A stretch of 64,000 nt of DNA from Candidatus Acidulodesulfobacterium acidiphilum (GCA_008534395.1 SHMQ01000001.1:170255-234254), one strand, 5' to 3'; positions 1 through 9,596 are shown, counted from the first letter of the stretch. Made by a program: numbers and translations. Notes: generated from the sequence alone by a model not told the origin.

Positions 1-1815
1 TTTTCTGTTTAATAGTCCGTTTTCGACGTCGTCTAATTTTTTTTCCATATTAGCGGTGAATTTCAAGTTTATTATATCGGAAAAACCGGATTTTAAAATA
101 TCGGAAACGGTCATTCCAAGTTCCGTAGGTTTAAATTTTTGAGTTGTACTCCCTTTTTTTGCGGTATCTGCCGATTCAGTGGTCATTACGACGTAATCTT
201 TTGTCTTAATGTTGGCTATTATGCTCTGGTAGGTAGAAGGCCTTCCTATGCCGTTTTCGTCTAAAGCCTTGACTAAGCTTGCTTCGGTGTATCTAGGCGG
301 AGGAGAAGTAAAATGCTGAAAAACGTCGGCTTTTTTTATGGAAGCAGGGTCGCCTTTTGAAAGCAGTTCAAATATTTTAATTATAGAAGAAGGATGGTTT
401 TCGTTTTGCGTTTGTTCGATATTGCCTTCTTCTAAAACTTCTTTGTTTTTAAGATTTTCATTGATAACTTTCTGAAAGCCGTCGAATTTTAATATACTTT
501 CGGTAGTCTTAAAAATATATTCGTCTTTTTCTTTATTTTTAACGCTATATGTTCCTTTTAACGTCAGCGAGTACTGGTCGTAAATACTCTGGCTCATAAA
601 AGAGGCGGTAAAATACGTCCATATAAGATTGTATAGTTTAAATTCGTCGGCGCTTAGGTATGCTTTGATTTTTTTAGGCGTCAATAAAATATTAGTCGGT
701 CTGATAGCTTCGTGCGCATCCTGAACTTTTTTGGCGCTTGCGGTTGTTTTGCTTTTTTTGGGAGAATTTTTATCGGCAATATAGTCTATGCCGTAAACTT
801 CGTTTATAAATTTTTTGGCTGCCGATGCCGCTTCGTCAGATATTCTAGTGGAATCGGTTCTCATGTATGTAATAAGACCTACCGGACCTAGAGATTTTTT
901 GCTTACGTTTTCTACCGCCCCTATTTCGATGCCTTCGTAAAGTTTTTGCGCTACGGACATTGTTTTCTTTACGGGAAAATGAAGTATTTTTGCGGCTTCC
1001 TGCTGAAGGGTGCTCGTTATCAAAGGCAGAGCGGCTTTTCTGTAAGTCTGCTTTTTCGATATGTCTTCGATAGAATAATCGTTTTTTATCGAAAGAAGCC
1101 TGTTTTTCAATTCTCCGGCTTCTTTTTCGGATTTAATTTCAGGGTCTTTTCCGTTTATTTTAAACAGTTCGCCTTCGATATCGGTAGAAAATTTTTTCTT
1201 ATCTCCGCCTTGAATTTCAAATAAAGCCGTTACCGTCCAGAATTCTACTTTGACGAAAGCGTTTATTTCTTTTTCTCTTTCTACTATAAGATATAGTGCG
1301 ACGGATTGAACTCTGCCGGCCGAAAGGCCTCTTCTTACTTTATCCCACAAAAAAGGACTGAGGTTGTAACCGACTAAACGGTCTAAAATTCTGCGCGCTT
1401 TTTGGGATTCGTACATAGATTCGTTTAAGACGGCGGGATTTTTTATGGCTTCCAAGACTTTATCTTTGGTAATTTCATGAAAAAGAACCCTTTTTATATC
1501 CGGCTTTTTGCCGTTAATTTCGTCTATAATCTCTTTTATGTTCCACGCTATGGCTTCCCCTTCGCGGTCGGGATCGGGAGCCAGATAAATAATATCTGCT
1601 TTTTTTGCAAGTTTTTTAATTTCATCTACGGTTTTTTCCTTTCCTTTTATTATTTCGTACTTAGGTTCGAAGCCGTTTTTAATATCCACCCCTATAGAAC
1701 TTTTGGGTAAATTTTTAATATGACCCACAGTTGCTTTGACTATAAAATCGGACCCTAAATATTTATTTATAGTATTTGCTTTAGAAGGCGACTCTACGAG
1801 AACTAAATTTTTCAT
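1..1815 (-). CDS. topA: DNA topoisomerase I (type IA), C-terminus beyond window
   Basis: Relaxes negatively supercoiled DNA by cutting and rejoining one strand. The reverse strand is open from the ATG at 1815 to base 1 (605 codons, no stop in the window). The Toprim start reads MKNLVLVESPSKA and is followed by DPDREGEAIAW; the active-site segment LITYMRTDSTR carries the catalytic tyrosine, residue 317, close to position 319 of the E. coli enzyme. Family members run to about 700-870 residues, so the C-terminal zinc-ribbon part lies outside the window. The start overlaps the upstream dprA stop by 4 bp (ATGA), with GGAGGA about 12 nt upstream, so the two are probably co-transcribed. The small plus-strand ORFs inside this gene are shadows. 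Confidence 0.97.
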   Translation of the reverse strand, partial: MKNLVLVESPSKANTINKYLGSDFIVKATVGHIKNLPKSSIGVDIKNGFEPKYEIIKGKEKTVDEIKKLAKKADIIYLAPDPDREGEAIAWNIKEIIDEINGKKPDIKRVLFHEITKDKVLEAIKNPAVLNESMYESQKARRILDRLVGYNLSPFLWDKVRRGLSAGRVQSVALYLIVEREKEINAFVKVEFWTVTALFEIQGGDKKKFSTDIEGELFKINGKDPEIKSEKEAGELKNRLLSIKNDYSIEDISKKQTYRKAALPLITSTLQQEAAKILHFPVKKTMSVAQKLYEGIEIGAVENVSKKSLGPVGLITYMRTDSTRISDEAASAAKKFINEVYGIDYIADKNSPKKSKTTASAKKVQDAHEAIRPTNILLTPKKIKAYLSADEFKLYNLIWTYFTASFMSQSIYDQYSLTLKGTYSVKNKEKDEYIFKTTESILKFDGFQKVINENLKNKEVLEEGNIEQTQNENHPSSIIKIFELLSKGDPASIKKADVFQHFTSPPPRYTEASLVKALDENGIGRPSTYQSIIANIKTKDYVVMTTESADTAKKGSTTQKFKPTELGMTVSDILKSGFSDIINLKFTANMEKKLDDVENGLLNRK

Positions 1816-2894
1816 ATTTTTTTTATTATTCCTCCGGGCAGCCTTTCTATTTCCGAATTTATTTCAAGTATAGAAAGCGCTCTAATAATTTCATTTTCAT
1901 TTGCTTTTAATCTAATATTGCTTAGTTTCAATAAATTGTCAATAGTAATATTTTCTTTTGTTAAAGAATTTATTATAAATTTGCTGATAACTTCATATTC
2001 TTCCGGTACGTCCGTTCCGTAAGCGGCGGCGTCTTTTTGGGTATTTGCATTCGCAGTTGCAGTTATAGTTATGTTTTTTTTGTAATTTTCTTTGCCGAGA
2101 AAAATTTTTACTTTCTTGCCGGCGCCTTTAAATTTTTTTATTAAACTTGCAAGAGAGCTATTATGCGACAGATAAAGTACGGCCATCTCTTGCGACAAAT
2201 GAAAAGCGAGACTGTTTCTTAAGGCAAATCCGTATTTTGAATTTTTTGCAAAAGGGTCTAAAGCCGAAATTTGAGGAAATTTGAGATTTAATTGTTTCTG
2301 CTTATTTTTATATGCATATGCCGATTTTAGCAGAGAATATGGTTTAGTTGTTAAAATAAAAATATCTTCAGTGAATTTATCCGATAATTTTTCCATAAAT
2401 TCGTTATCGGCAGATTCGTGTATTCCTAGGCATAAAGAAGAAAATTTTTGATTACCGCCTTTATCTTTGCAATAAAGATAAAGTTCGTTTATTAACGAAG
2501 AATCCGGTTTAAAAATATTCGTGCCTTCATACCTGGACGACGTAATAAATAACCCTTCATTTAATTTTTTTAATGGATTTTTTGAATAAAAATTTTCAAA
2601 TAAATCTTCCGGATCATATATATGCAAAAATTCAGGCAAAGAAACGGAAATATTTTGTTTGCGGCCGTAATTTATAATGCGGGAAGTTTTTAAAGGTTTG
2701 ATTTTTAATTCTCTTAATAAATTTATTTCGTTTTCGGCATCGTTTTTTAGCTTTTCATAAAAATCGTACTTTTTTAAATCGGAGATATTGACCGCAGCCT
2801 TTTTTTTATCGGCAGTTTCTTTTGCGGGTCCCTCCCGTTTTGCATTTATATATATCCTGTAATTTTTATACAATTCACAATATTCGGCATTCAT
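1812..2894 (-). CDS. dprA: DprA/Smf-like DNA-processing protein (divergent)
   Basis: DprA proteins bind incoming single-stranded DNA and load RecA. The call rests on position directly before topA (a common pairing), on length (360 residues from this start), on a segment reading LRNSLAFHLSQEMAVLY that lines up with the RNRIIAGLSD region of DprA, and on a C-terminal winged-helix-like tail ending LERLPGGI-like (ERLPGGIIKKI). The glycine-rich GSR motif is degenerate (TSSRYEG). A longer frame reaches 2978, but the extra 28 residues are low-complexity Phe/Ile/Leu translated from A/T-rich intergenic DNA, so the ATG at 2894 is preferred although it has no clear Shine-Dalgarno site. Divergent from the gene starting at 3051. 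Confidence 0.62.
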   Translation of the reverse strand: MNAEYCELYKNYRIYINAKREGPAKETADKKKAAVNISDLKKYDFYEKLKNDAENEINLLRELKIKPLKTSRIINYGRKQNISVSLPEFLHIYDPEDLFENFYSKNPLKKLNEGLFITSSRYEGTNIFKPDSSLINELYLYCKDKGGNQKFSSLCLGIHESADNEFMEKLSDKFTEDIFILTTKPYSLLKSAYAYKNKQKQLNLKFPQISALDPFAKNSKYGFALRNSLAFHLSQEMAVLYLSHNSSLASLIKKFKGAGKKVKIFLGKENYKKNITITATANANTQKDAAAYGTDVPEEYEVISKFIINSLTKENITIDNLLKLSNIRLKANENEIIRALSILEINSEIERLPGGIIKKI

Positions 2895-3050
2895 AAGAAT
2901 AATAATAAAAAAATTTAAAAAATTATATAATTTATAGTCTTTTAAAGAAAATAAAATAAATTGGATTGACTGAAGCAAAGATAAGTTGTATAAATAATAA
3001 AAAGAACAATTATAAATATAATAATAATTAAATTGCCATCAAAATACAAT

Positions 3051-4334
3051 ATGAATAGAATAAAAATTTTATTTTTATGTTCGGTAATTTTTTTTACCGT
3101 TTTTATATTTTCGTTATATACATGCAAAAGCGCTGCCGCCAAAAATGGTAATGCATCAAATAAAGAATCGGTTATAAGAATTGCCTTGGTAATGCCGGTA
3201 GAAGGCAGTTATGCTTTTTTCGGAAAGCAGTTTGTAAACGGAATGCTTTTGAGTTTAAAGAAAAAAGAAGCGTCTAAGGTAAAATTCATTATAGTCAATC
3301 TGCCTTTAAGCGCGGGCAAAACAAGCATATCCGGTTTGTTCAAATCTTTAAACAAACAAGGCGTTTCTGCTATAATCGGACCGCTTTTTGCCGGACAGTT
3401 GAAATATTTTGCAAAATATTCCGATGAATTTAAAATTCCGGTCATTACTCCTTCGCCTGTAGTCCCCAAAAATTATTTATCCCATTTTGTATTCAGCTAT
3501 GGAATGACTTTGAAACAGGAAATAAAAACGAATATGAAATATGCATATGAACACGGCATTAAGTCCGTTTCCGTCATATATCCTTATTACGGATATGGAC
3601 CTTTAACTTTAAAGTATATTATCTTTTATGCTAAAAAATTTGGAATAACTTTATTAAATAAAACTGCATATAATAGAAATACGGTAGATTTTTTTAATAA
3701 TTTTGAAAACTTAGTTATTTTTAACGCTATAACAAACCGTAACGTAACTGCAGCCGAAAGAGCCGAACTCGGTGTTACAAAATATGACCTCATGAACGGC
3801 ATAACAAAGTCCAAACCTAATATCCCATTTGGGGGTCTTTTTGTGTTAGGCGGAAAGTCCAAGCTTAAACTAATTTTAACTCAGTTAGTTTATTATAATA
3901 TCACGGGATTCCCTTTATTTGCGCTTAGTTCTATAGACTCGAGGCGCTTTATGGAAAAAAATGCTTTTTATATGGAGAATTCTTTTTTTTCGGACGGTTT
4001 TTTTAAGCATGCCCATAACGCTATAGTAAAAAAATTTTCGTCGGCTTATAAAAAATCATATGGAAAAGCTCCAAATATACTTAGCGCCGAAGGTTACGAT
4101 ATAGGGAAAATCGTTATAAAAGCATCAGCATTAGAATCGAACGCCGTCGGTTCAAGCCCGTCAAATCAAAAAGCACCTAAAGGCGTAAGTTTTTATAAAG
4201 CCATATTGAAAATAAAAAAAATTAAAGGCGTATGCGGAGTAATTAACCTGAAAAATAATATATTTCATAAATCGCTTTATCTTTTTAATTATAAAAACGG
4301 GAAAATTTATATATTAAAAAATCCTCTTGAATGA
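3051..4334 (+). CDS. Periplasmic ligand-binding protein, LpoA/branched-chain amino-acid receptor fold
   Basis: 427 residues. An N-terminal hydrophobic segment (about residues 5-25, ILFLCSVIFFTVFIFSLY) followed by CKSAAA looks like a secretion signal; TC before the cleavage region is a poor lipobox. The mature part has type I periplasmic-binding-protein features: IRIALVMPVEGSYAFFGKQFVNGM near the start and GVSAIIGPLFAGQ about 70 residues on, as in Peripla_BP_6 and LpoA-like proteins. Ligand unknown. A TTG 18 bases upstream also opens the frame, but the ATG at 3051 directly precedes the signal peptide. The stop overlaps the following nuclease gene by 4 bp (ATGA). No permease gene is nearby, so a sensing or cell-wall role is as likely as transport. 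Confidence 0.7.
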   Translation: MNRIKILFLCSVIFFTVFIFSLYTCKSAAAKNGNASNKESVIRIALVMPVEGSYAFFGKQFVNGMLLSLKKKEASKVKFIIVNLPLSAGKTSISGLFKSLNKQGVSAIIGPLFAGQLKYFAKYSDEFKIPVITPSPVVPKNYLSHFVFSYGMTLKQEIKTNMKYAYEHGIKSVSVIYPYYGYGPLTLKYIIFYAKKFGITLLNKTAYNRNTVDFFNNFENLVIFNAITNRNVTAAERAELGVTKYDLMNGITKSKPNIPFGGLFVLGGKSKLKLILTQLVYYNITGFPLFALSSIDSRRFMEKNAFYMENSFFSDGFFKHAHNAIVKKFSSAYKKSYGKAPNILSAEGYDIGKIVIKASALESNAVGSSPSNQKAPKGVSFYKAILKIKKIKGVCGVINLKNNIFHKSLYLFNYKNGKIYILKNPLE

Positions 4335-5599
4335 TTAAGTTTATACATGCTGCGGACATTCATCTCGACAGCCCGCTAATAGGGCTTGAAAATTATGAAG
4401 GCGCTCCGGTTGAAAAAATTAGGGGGGCGGCAAGAAAGGCCCTGTCTGAACTTGTAGATTTAGCGGCAGAGGAAGAGGCGTCTTTTGTCGTAATAGCAGG
4501 CGATATGTATGATGGAGACTGGAAAGATTACAATACCGGTTTATTTTTGTTAAACACATTATCCAAGCTGGCGTCAAACGGCATTAATGTTTTTATAGCC
4601 AAAGGCAATCATGACGCAGAAAGCAAGATAACCAAAAATTTAAAACCGCCTGAAGGAATAAAAATATTTTCTTCTAAAAAACCGGAAACGTTTTATTTAA
4701 ATTTAAAAAACTTCAATATAGCGATTCATGGACAAAGTTTTTCCTCTCCTGCCGTAAAAGAAAATTTAGCTTCCAATTACCCGCAAGCGGAAAAAGGCAT
4801 GTTTAATGTGGGCATTCTGCACACTTCCGTTAACGGCAGGGCAGGGCATGAAAACTATGCGCCATGCTCTATCGACGATCTTAAATCTAAAGGTTATAAT
4901 TATTGGGCGCTCGGACATATCCATAAAAGAGAAGTTTTAAGCGAAAATCCTTTAATAGTTTTCCCGGGCAATATTCAAGGAAGGCATATTAAAGAAACGG
5001 GTTTTAAAGGATGCATGGTAGTAAGCATCGACGATGATTACAATGTTTCGGCGGAGTTTAAGAGTTTATGTTCCATAGTTTGGTCTTACTGCGAAACCGA
5101 CGTAACCGGCGCCGAGTCTCCGGAAGAAGTAGTCGAAAAAGTAAACATAAGCGTTAAAAACGAACTTTCAAAAAATAAAGGCATGTTTACCGCGGCAAGA
5201 ATATCCATTAAAGGCGCTTGCAGGGCGCATAACGCTCTTTTATCCGATCCGGAAAAGTGGAAAAACGAAATACGGCTCGAAGCGGCAAATTCTTGCAAAA
5301 GCTCCGTATGGCTTGAAAAGATAAATATAAAAACATCCGTAAAAGCAGATATGGAAGAGTTGAAAAAAAGAAAAGATGCAGTCGGAGACTTAATGCGGTA
5401 TATAGATTCTTTAAACGGCGAGCAAAGCCAGGAAATTAAAGATATGTTATCCGGAATATCGTCTGATTTAAAAGACAAACTTCCTCGGGAATTGAAAAAC
5501 AATAATTTTTTCGATAACGGCGAAAACATTTTGGAGATTACGAACGAAGCCAGACAAATTTTGTTATCCCGTTTGTTATCGTCAACGACGGCGGATTAA
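4331..5599 (+). CDS. YhaO/SbcD-type metallophosphoesterase (DNA repair nuclease)
   Basis: 422 residues, catalytic partner of the SMC-like ATPase that follows. Metal-binding motifs of the calcineurin-like nuclease fold are present in order: HAADIHLDSP (residue 6 on), VIAGDMYD, KGNHDAES, GILHTS and ALGHIHKRE. The C-terminal ~170 residues are helical and likely contact the ATPase. It starts inside the stop of the upstream gene, and its own stop overlaps the next ATG by one base (TAATG), so translation is coupled. A decayed copy of its first ~70 bases lies at 8961-9035. Confidence 0.88.
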   Translation: MIKFIHAADIHLDSPLIGLENYEGAPVEKIRGAARKALSELVDLAAEEEASFVVIAGDMYDGDWKDYNTGLFLLNTLSKLASNGINVFIAKGNHDAESKITKNLKPPEGIKIFSSKKPETFYLNLKNFNIAIHGQSFSSPAVKENLASNYPQAEKGMFNVGILHTSVNGRAGHENYAPCSIDDLKSKGYNYWALGHIHKREVLSENPLIVFPGNIQGRHIKETGFKGCMVVSIDDDYNVSAEFKSLCSIVWSYCETDVTGAESPEEVVEKVNISVKNELSKNKGMFTAARISIKGACRAHNALLSDPEKWKNEIRLEAANSCKSSVWLEKINIKTSVKADMEELKKRKDAVGDLMRYIDSLNGEQSQEIKDMLSGISSDLKDKLPRELKNNNFFDNGENILEITNEARQILLSRLLSSTTAD

Positions 5600-7101
5600 T
5601 GAAAATTATCTGGATGGGACTAAAGCCTTACGGACCTTTTATAGATAAAACTATAAATTTTGAAGGCAGGGAAAATTTCCATATAGTCTATGGACATAAC
5701 GAATCTGGGAAAACAACGACTTTGAGGGCAGTTAAATCTCTTTTTTTTGGAATCAAAGAAAGAACTGCCGACAGTTTTAAATTTGACGGAAATAAATTAA
5801 GAATATTTGCAAAAATAGAAAATTCATCCGGCGAAAGTTTAGTTTTTCAAAGACGAAAGGGGCACTCAAAAACGTTTCTTGACGAAAACGGAAACGAATT
5901 GGATATATCAATCCTTAAAAAATTTATTTACGGGTTAGACGAATCTTCTTTCGTCAATATGTTTGGATTCAGCAGAGATGATTTGGTAAACGGCGGAAAA
6001 GACATAGTTTTAGGCAAAGGGGATATAGGGCAAAGTCTTTTTGCCGCAGGAACAGGCATTGGCGGATTTAGGAAAATATTAAAAGACTTAGAAGAAGAAT
6101 CGCAAAATCTTTTTAAAAAAAGAAGTCCCACATCCCTTATAAATAAATATGTTTCGGAATATGAATCTTTAAAAAAGAAAATAAACGATATTTTGCTTCA
6201 ACCAAAAATTTGGACGGAGCATGAAGAAAATCTTAAAAACGCCGAAGCTAAAAAAATATTTTTAAACAGAAATATAGATTCTTTTAGTGCAAAACTTAAC
6301 AAGTTTAAGCGAATAAGCGACGCATTGCCTATTATTGCAGAAAGAAAAAACTTAATACAAAAAAAAGATGCCCTCGGCGAAACTTTAATTCTTAGAAAAG
6401 ATTTTAAAGAAGAACGAATAAATTTAATGAGGGATTTGGACGTTTCATCGGTTGAAGCAAATAAAATAAAGGAAAAAATTGAAAATCTTGAAGCAAACAT
6501 AAAAAAAATAGTAATACCGGAAAAGTTTATAGAAAATAGAAAGCTTATAGACGATATTTATGTTAGATTTGGAAGTTATCTTAAAGAAACTAAAGATTTA
6601 CCTGCGCTTTTATCCCAGAGAGACGAGCTTATCGTTGAAATTAAATATTTATCTTCCCAAATAAGACCGGAAACCCCTTTAGACGAAACTTCGCAATTAA
6701 CGGTAAGTTTGCAAAAAAGTAAAAGCATATCTTCTTTAGCAAATAAATATATTAAACTTGAAGACAAAATCTCAGAAATTTCCGACGTAATAAACAAAAC
6801 AAATTTAAAGGCGTTATCCGCCAAAAATAAATTAAAAGAGACCGAGAACGGAGAATATTTCAATAACGACAGATTAAAAAAGATTTTGTCGAATATTCAA
6901 AAAGACGGCGATTTGGAAAAAGTTTTGTATAAAAAAACGGAAGAGCTAAAAAAAGCAGAAAATTCGTGCAGTATAGAACTTTCAAAACTTCCGTTATGCC
7001 GGTGGAATATAGAAGAAATAGAAAAACTTAAGTTACCGTTAATCGAAACGGTAGAAAGATACGAAAATGAGTTTGAAAATACGGATGCGGAAATTATTTG
7101 A
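5599..7101 (+). CDS. YhaN/SbcC-like ATPase, N-terminal half (frameshifted gene)
   Basis: 500 residues. Walker A is YGHNESGKTTTLRA (about residues 31-44), with the family-typical FGI segment after it and a Q-loop/SFVNMFGFSRDD region near 115-125. The rest is coiled coil. It stops at 7099-7101 (TGA), while the coiled-coil and Walker B half continues in the next frame at 7067-8167. Reading across 7097-7099 with one T fewer gives a continuous protein of about 855 residues, close to the usual YhaN length. Either a real one-base insertion or a sequence error; a naturally split ATPase is less likely because the N-terminal ~11 residues of the downstream ORF are only an out-of-frame reading of this one. 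Confidence 0.85.
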   Translation: MKIIWMGLKPYGPFIDKTINFEGRENFHIVYGHNESGKTTTLRAVKSLFFGIKERTADSFKFDGNKLRIFAKIENSSGESLVFQRRKGHSKTFLDENGNELDISILKKFIYGLDESSFVNMFGFSRDDLVNGGKDIVLGKGDIGQSLFAAGTGIGGFRKILKDLEEESQNLFKKRSPTSLINKYVSEYESLKKKINDILLQPKIWTEHEENLKNAEAKKIFLNRNIDSFSAKLNKFKRISDALPIIAERKNLIQKKDALGETLILRKDFKEERINLMRDLDVSSVEANKIKEKIENLEANIKKIVIPEKFIENRKLIDDIYVRFGSYLKETKDLPALLSQRDELIVEIKYLSSQIRPETPLDETSQLTVSLQKSKSISSLANKYIKLEDKISEISDVINKTNLKALSAKNKLKETENGEYFNNDRLKKILSNIQKDGDLEKVLYKKTEELKKAENSCSIELSKLPLCRWNIEEIEKLKLPLIETVERYENEFENTDAEII

Positions 7102-8167
7102 AAAAGACGTTTTAAACCTTTGCGAAAAAATTATGCCTGAAATAACAAAAAGTCAGGTAAGCGCTATAGTTACTACTTTGCATTCCGAACTTGAAAAAGC
7201 CGACAAGGAAAACATAGTACTTGAAAATTATAAAAAATCGCTTGCGGATTATATTAAAGAAATGAAGGAAAAAGAGACGGCCGTCGCCGTTTTGCGATCT
7301 AGAATCGATTCTCTTATAAAAGAAGCAGGCTGTATAGATATAAATCAAGTATATAACGTCGAAAACCGATCGGAAGAATTCCTGAATATTTCAAACAGAT
7401 TAGAACAATCAGACAAAGAGTTGCGGGGGTATTCCAACGGAATGCCAATAGAAGAATTTATTTCCGAAGCGGCAGATATCGATATAGATAAACTTCCCGT
7501 TGAAATTTTAAATTTAAACGACGAGATAAAAAGATTGAAAGACGAAGTTTCGGCTTATGAACAGAAAATCGGAGAAGAAAAATCTTTTTTAAGTAAATGC
7601 GACGGAAACTCTGCGGCGGCGGACTTGGAGGAAAAAGCTTCTTCCGTTGCGGCACAGATAGAATATTATTCCGAAAGATATATACAATTGCGGCTGGCCC
7701 GCGATATATTAAATAAAGAAATCGAAAATTACCGCGTTAAAAATCAGGTTCCGGTCTTAAAAAGGGCGGGGGAAATATTTTCGACGCTGACGACGGGATC
7801 TTTTTCAGGATTAAAAGCTGCTTTCGGACAAAAAGACGAAAACATTCTGGTGGGCATAAGGACAAGTACCGAGGGGATAGAAGACGAAATAGGAGTCGAA
7901 GGTATGAGCGAAGGCACCTGCGACCAGCTCTATCTTTCATTGCGGCTTGCAAGTTTAGAAAGATATATGGAATCTAATGAGCCAATGCCTCTCATAATCG
8001 ACGACGTTCTCGTAAATTTTGACGATGAAAGGGCAAAGGCGTGTTTAAAAATTTTCGGGGAAATTTCAAAAAAAAATCAAGTTATATATTTTACCCATCA
8101 TATGCACATCCTCGATATCGCTTCAGATATAGTCCCGCATAGAGACATGAAAGTCCATAATTTATAA
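7067..8167 (+). CDS. YhaN/SbcC-like ATPase, C-terminal half (frameshifted gene)
   Basis: 366 residues, predicted coiled coil followed by the ATPase C-lobe: signature region GMSEGTCDQLYLSLRLA (about 280-296), Walker B PLIIDDVLVNFDD (about 309-321) and a D-loop/H-loop end VIYFTHH. With the preceding half it makes one SMC/Rad50-like protein that should assemble with the metallophosphoesterase at 4331. The ATG at 7067 has no Shine-Dalgarno sequence and lies inside the upstream frame, which fits a frameshift better than a separate start. Confidence 0.85.
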   Translation: MSLKIRMRKLFEKDVLNLCEKIMPEITKSQVSAIVTTLHSELEKADKENIVLENYKKSLADYIKEMKEKETAVAVLRSRIDSLIKEAGCIDINQVYNVENRSEEFLNISNRLEQSDKELRGYSNGMPIEEFISEAADIDIDKLPVEILNLNDEIKRLKDEVSAYEQKIGEEKSFLSKCDGNSAAADLEEKASSVAAQIEYYSERYIQLRLARDILNKEIENYRVKNQVPVLKRAGEIFSTLTTGSFSGLKAAFGQKDENILVGIRTSTEGIEDEIGVEGMSEGTCDQLYLSLRLASLERYMESNEPMPLIIDDVLVNFDDERAKACLKIFGEISKKNQVIYFTHHMHILDIASDIVPHRDMKVHNL

Positions 8168-8269
8168 TTTAGAAAAATATTGGAATAAAATTTCTATCCT
8201 TTTCGGTTAGAATAAATTCTGAAAAAGCCTTAATTTTTTCCTAATAGAATATAAATAGTCAATTTGATA

Positions 8270-8278
8270 TGATATAAT
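8270..8278 (+). promoter_or_regulatory. Extended -10 promoter (TGATATAAT) of nitroreductase gene
   Basis: TG-N-TATAAT, the extended -10 form, 32 bp before the ATG at 8311, where GGAGG provides the ribosome site. The same nine bases recur at 9597, 13892, 26049, 57593 and 61632. Confidence 0.5.
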
Positions 8279-8310
8279 TATTTAAAGATATAAATATTGG
8301 AGGTATAATA

Positions 8311-8967
8311 ATGGAATTATTTGAAGCTATAGATTCAAGGACGTCGAAAAGAGATTTTGAAGACAAACCCGTCTCCAAGGAGATTATAGATAAAATACTT
8401 AAATTATCGCTGAGAGCTCCTTCATGGGCAAATTCCCAGCCTTGGGAGATAGCGGTTTCTACCGGTAAAACCTCCGAATTTATTAAAACTAATCTTTATG
8501 AACTTGCGAAAAACTGCACCCCTATTAATCCGGATTATCCTTTTCCCGATTCCTGGCCGGAAAAACAAAACAATAATATGTTTGAAACCGGCAGACACAG
8601 GTTTGAATATATAGGCATCAACAGGGACGACAAAGAAAAAAGAACTGAATTTTCCCTTAGCAACTATGTTTTTTTTCATTCCCAAACCGCCATTTTTATA
8701 TATATGGATGAAAATTTAGGCATATGGTCGGTTTTCGACTGCGGTTTTTTAGCGCAGAACATTTTACTTGCCGCACACGGCTTTGGCTTGGGCGCTTGCC
8801 CCCAGGCTTATTTAGTCGCATATCCAGACATTTTAAGGAAAGCGTTTAAACTGCCTAACAATAAAAAGTTTCTGCTCGGAATTTCAATAGGTTACTACAA
8901 AAAAGAAAGCAAGGTAAACGAAATAAAAACTTTCAGAAACGAAGACTTCATAAACTATTTTGAATGA
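8311..8967 (+). CDS. Nitroreductase family flavoprotein
   Basis: 218 residues, FMN-dependent NAD(P)H oxidoreductase fold. The FMN-binding start reads AIDSRTSKRDFEDKPV, followed by RAPSWANSQPWEI (usual R-A-P-S-x-x-N-x-Q-P-W), and the C-terminal HGFGLGACPQA and LGISIGY. Strong ribosome site GGAGGT 8 nt before ATG. Monocistronic by context. Substrate cannot be told from sequence. Its stop is fused to a relic of the YhaO-type gene (8961-9035). Confidence 0.88.
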   Translation: MELFEAIDSRTSKRDFEDKPVSKEIIDKILKLSLRAPSWANSQPWEIAVSTGKTSEFIKTNLYELAKNCTPINPDYPFPDSWPEKQNNNMFETGRHRFEYIGINRDDKEKRTEFSLSNYVFFHSQTAIFIYMDENLGIWSVFDCGFLAQNILLAAHGFGLGACPQAYLVAYPDILRKAFKLPNNKKFLLGISIGYYKKESKVNEIKTFRNEDFINYFE

Positions 8968-9035
8968 TAAAGTTTATAAATATGGGCCGTCATTAACCTC
9001 GACAGCCTGTTAATGGCTTGAAAATTATAAGGCAT
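8961..9035 (+). pseudogene. Decayed copy of the 5' end of the YhaO-type nuclease gene
   Basis: The bases from the nitroreductase stop onward align with 4325-4402: shared runs include TTGAATGAT, AAGTTTATA, CTCGACAGCC and GGCTTGAAAATTAT, with small deletions and substitutions that destroy the frame. Alignment stops where the copy reaches AAGGC. It therefore also reproduces the junction (TTGAATGAT) at the end of the binding-protein gene. A local duplication that decayed. Confidence 0.7.
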
Positions 9036-9117
9036 TATTTAAAAGTTTATTATTTATATTATTTAAAATGTTTCCGTAAAAATTAATATAAGTTCGGTTC
9101 TATATATTATGGCAATC

Positions 9118-9510
9118 TTATTTTGCTTGCTTTAATATAAATTCTTTCAGAACCGCGGCGTTGTTGTTTATTTCGTTTTTAAGCCCGTATAATAAAGTTA
9201 CATTTTTGTTTCCCGTTTTTAACAATTTTAATATTTCCGCAATCGAATTATCCAAATCCTGCCCGGCGGATGAATTATGGATACGGTTATATTCCGAAAG
9301 TTCTTGCAAATATTTTGCTTTAAATTCTTTGAAATTTATTGCCGCTTCATGAAACGATTTTCTCAATTCGTTTGACGGCGCTATATCTTTAAACCAGAAA
9401 TCTATTTTTGCCTTTTCTTTGCTTATGCCCCTCGGCCATAACCTGTCCACTAATATTCTTATGCCGTCTTCATCGGACGGTTCATCGTAAATTCTTTTTA
9501 TATTCAGCAT
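9118..9510 (-). CDS. DUF488 family protein (YeaO-like)
   Basis: 130 residues. The motif RIYDEPSDEDGIRILVDRLWPRGISKEKA at the N-terminus (family signature VDRLWPRG) and the C-terminal TLLYGLKNE region are diagnostic of DUF488. Function unknown; the family is small, soluble and widespread. Stands alone on the minus strand between plus-strand genes. Confidence 0.88.
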   Translation of the reverse strand: MLNIKRIYDEPSDEDGIRILVDRLWPRGISKEKAKIDFWFKDIAPSNELRKSFHEAAINFKEFKAKYLQELSEYNRIHNSSAGQDLDNSIAEILKLLKTGNKNVTLLYGLKNEINNNAAVLKEFILKQAK

Positions 9511-9596
9511 AATTTTTTTCCTCGGGCATTTGTATTATAAATAAATTATATCAGAAAAATATAAAAATTTGCCCAATATTAAAAACTGTTACCGTA

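Noticed and set aside
946-1710. Two plus-strand ORFs inside the first 1.8 kb
   Set aside because: They are antisense shadows of topA: low-complexity Phe/Tyr-rich proteins without a ribosome site, while the minus strand encodes a full topoisomerase.
2895-2978. Upstream start of dprA at 2978
   Set aside because: The extra residues are an A/T-rich, hydrophobic translation of the divergent promoter region; the ATG at 2894 gives a normal length.
7060-7105. Programmed ribosomal frameshift in the YhaN gene
   Set aside because: No X-XXY-YYZ slippery heptamer or following pseudoknot; a plain insertion in a T-run is simpler.
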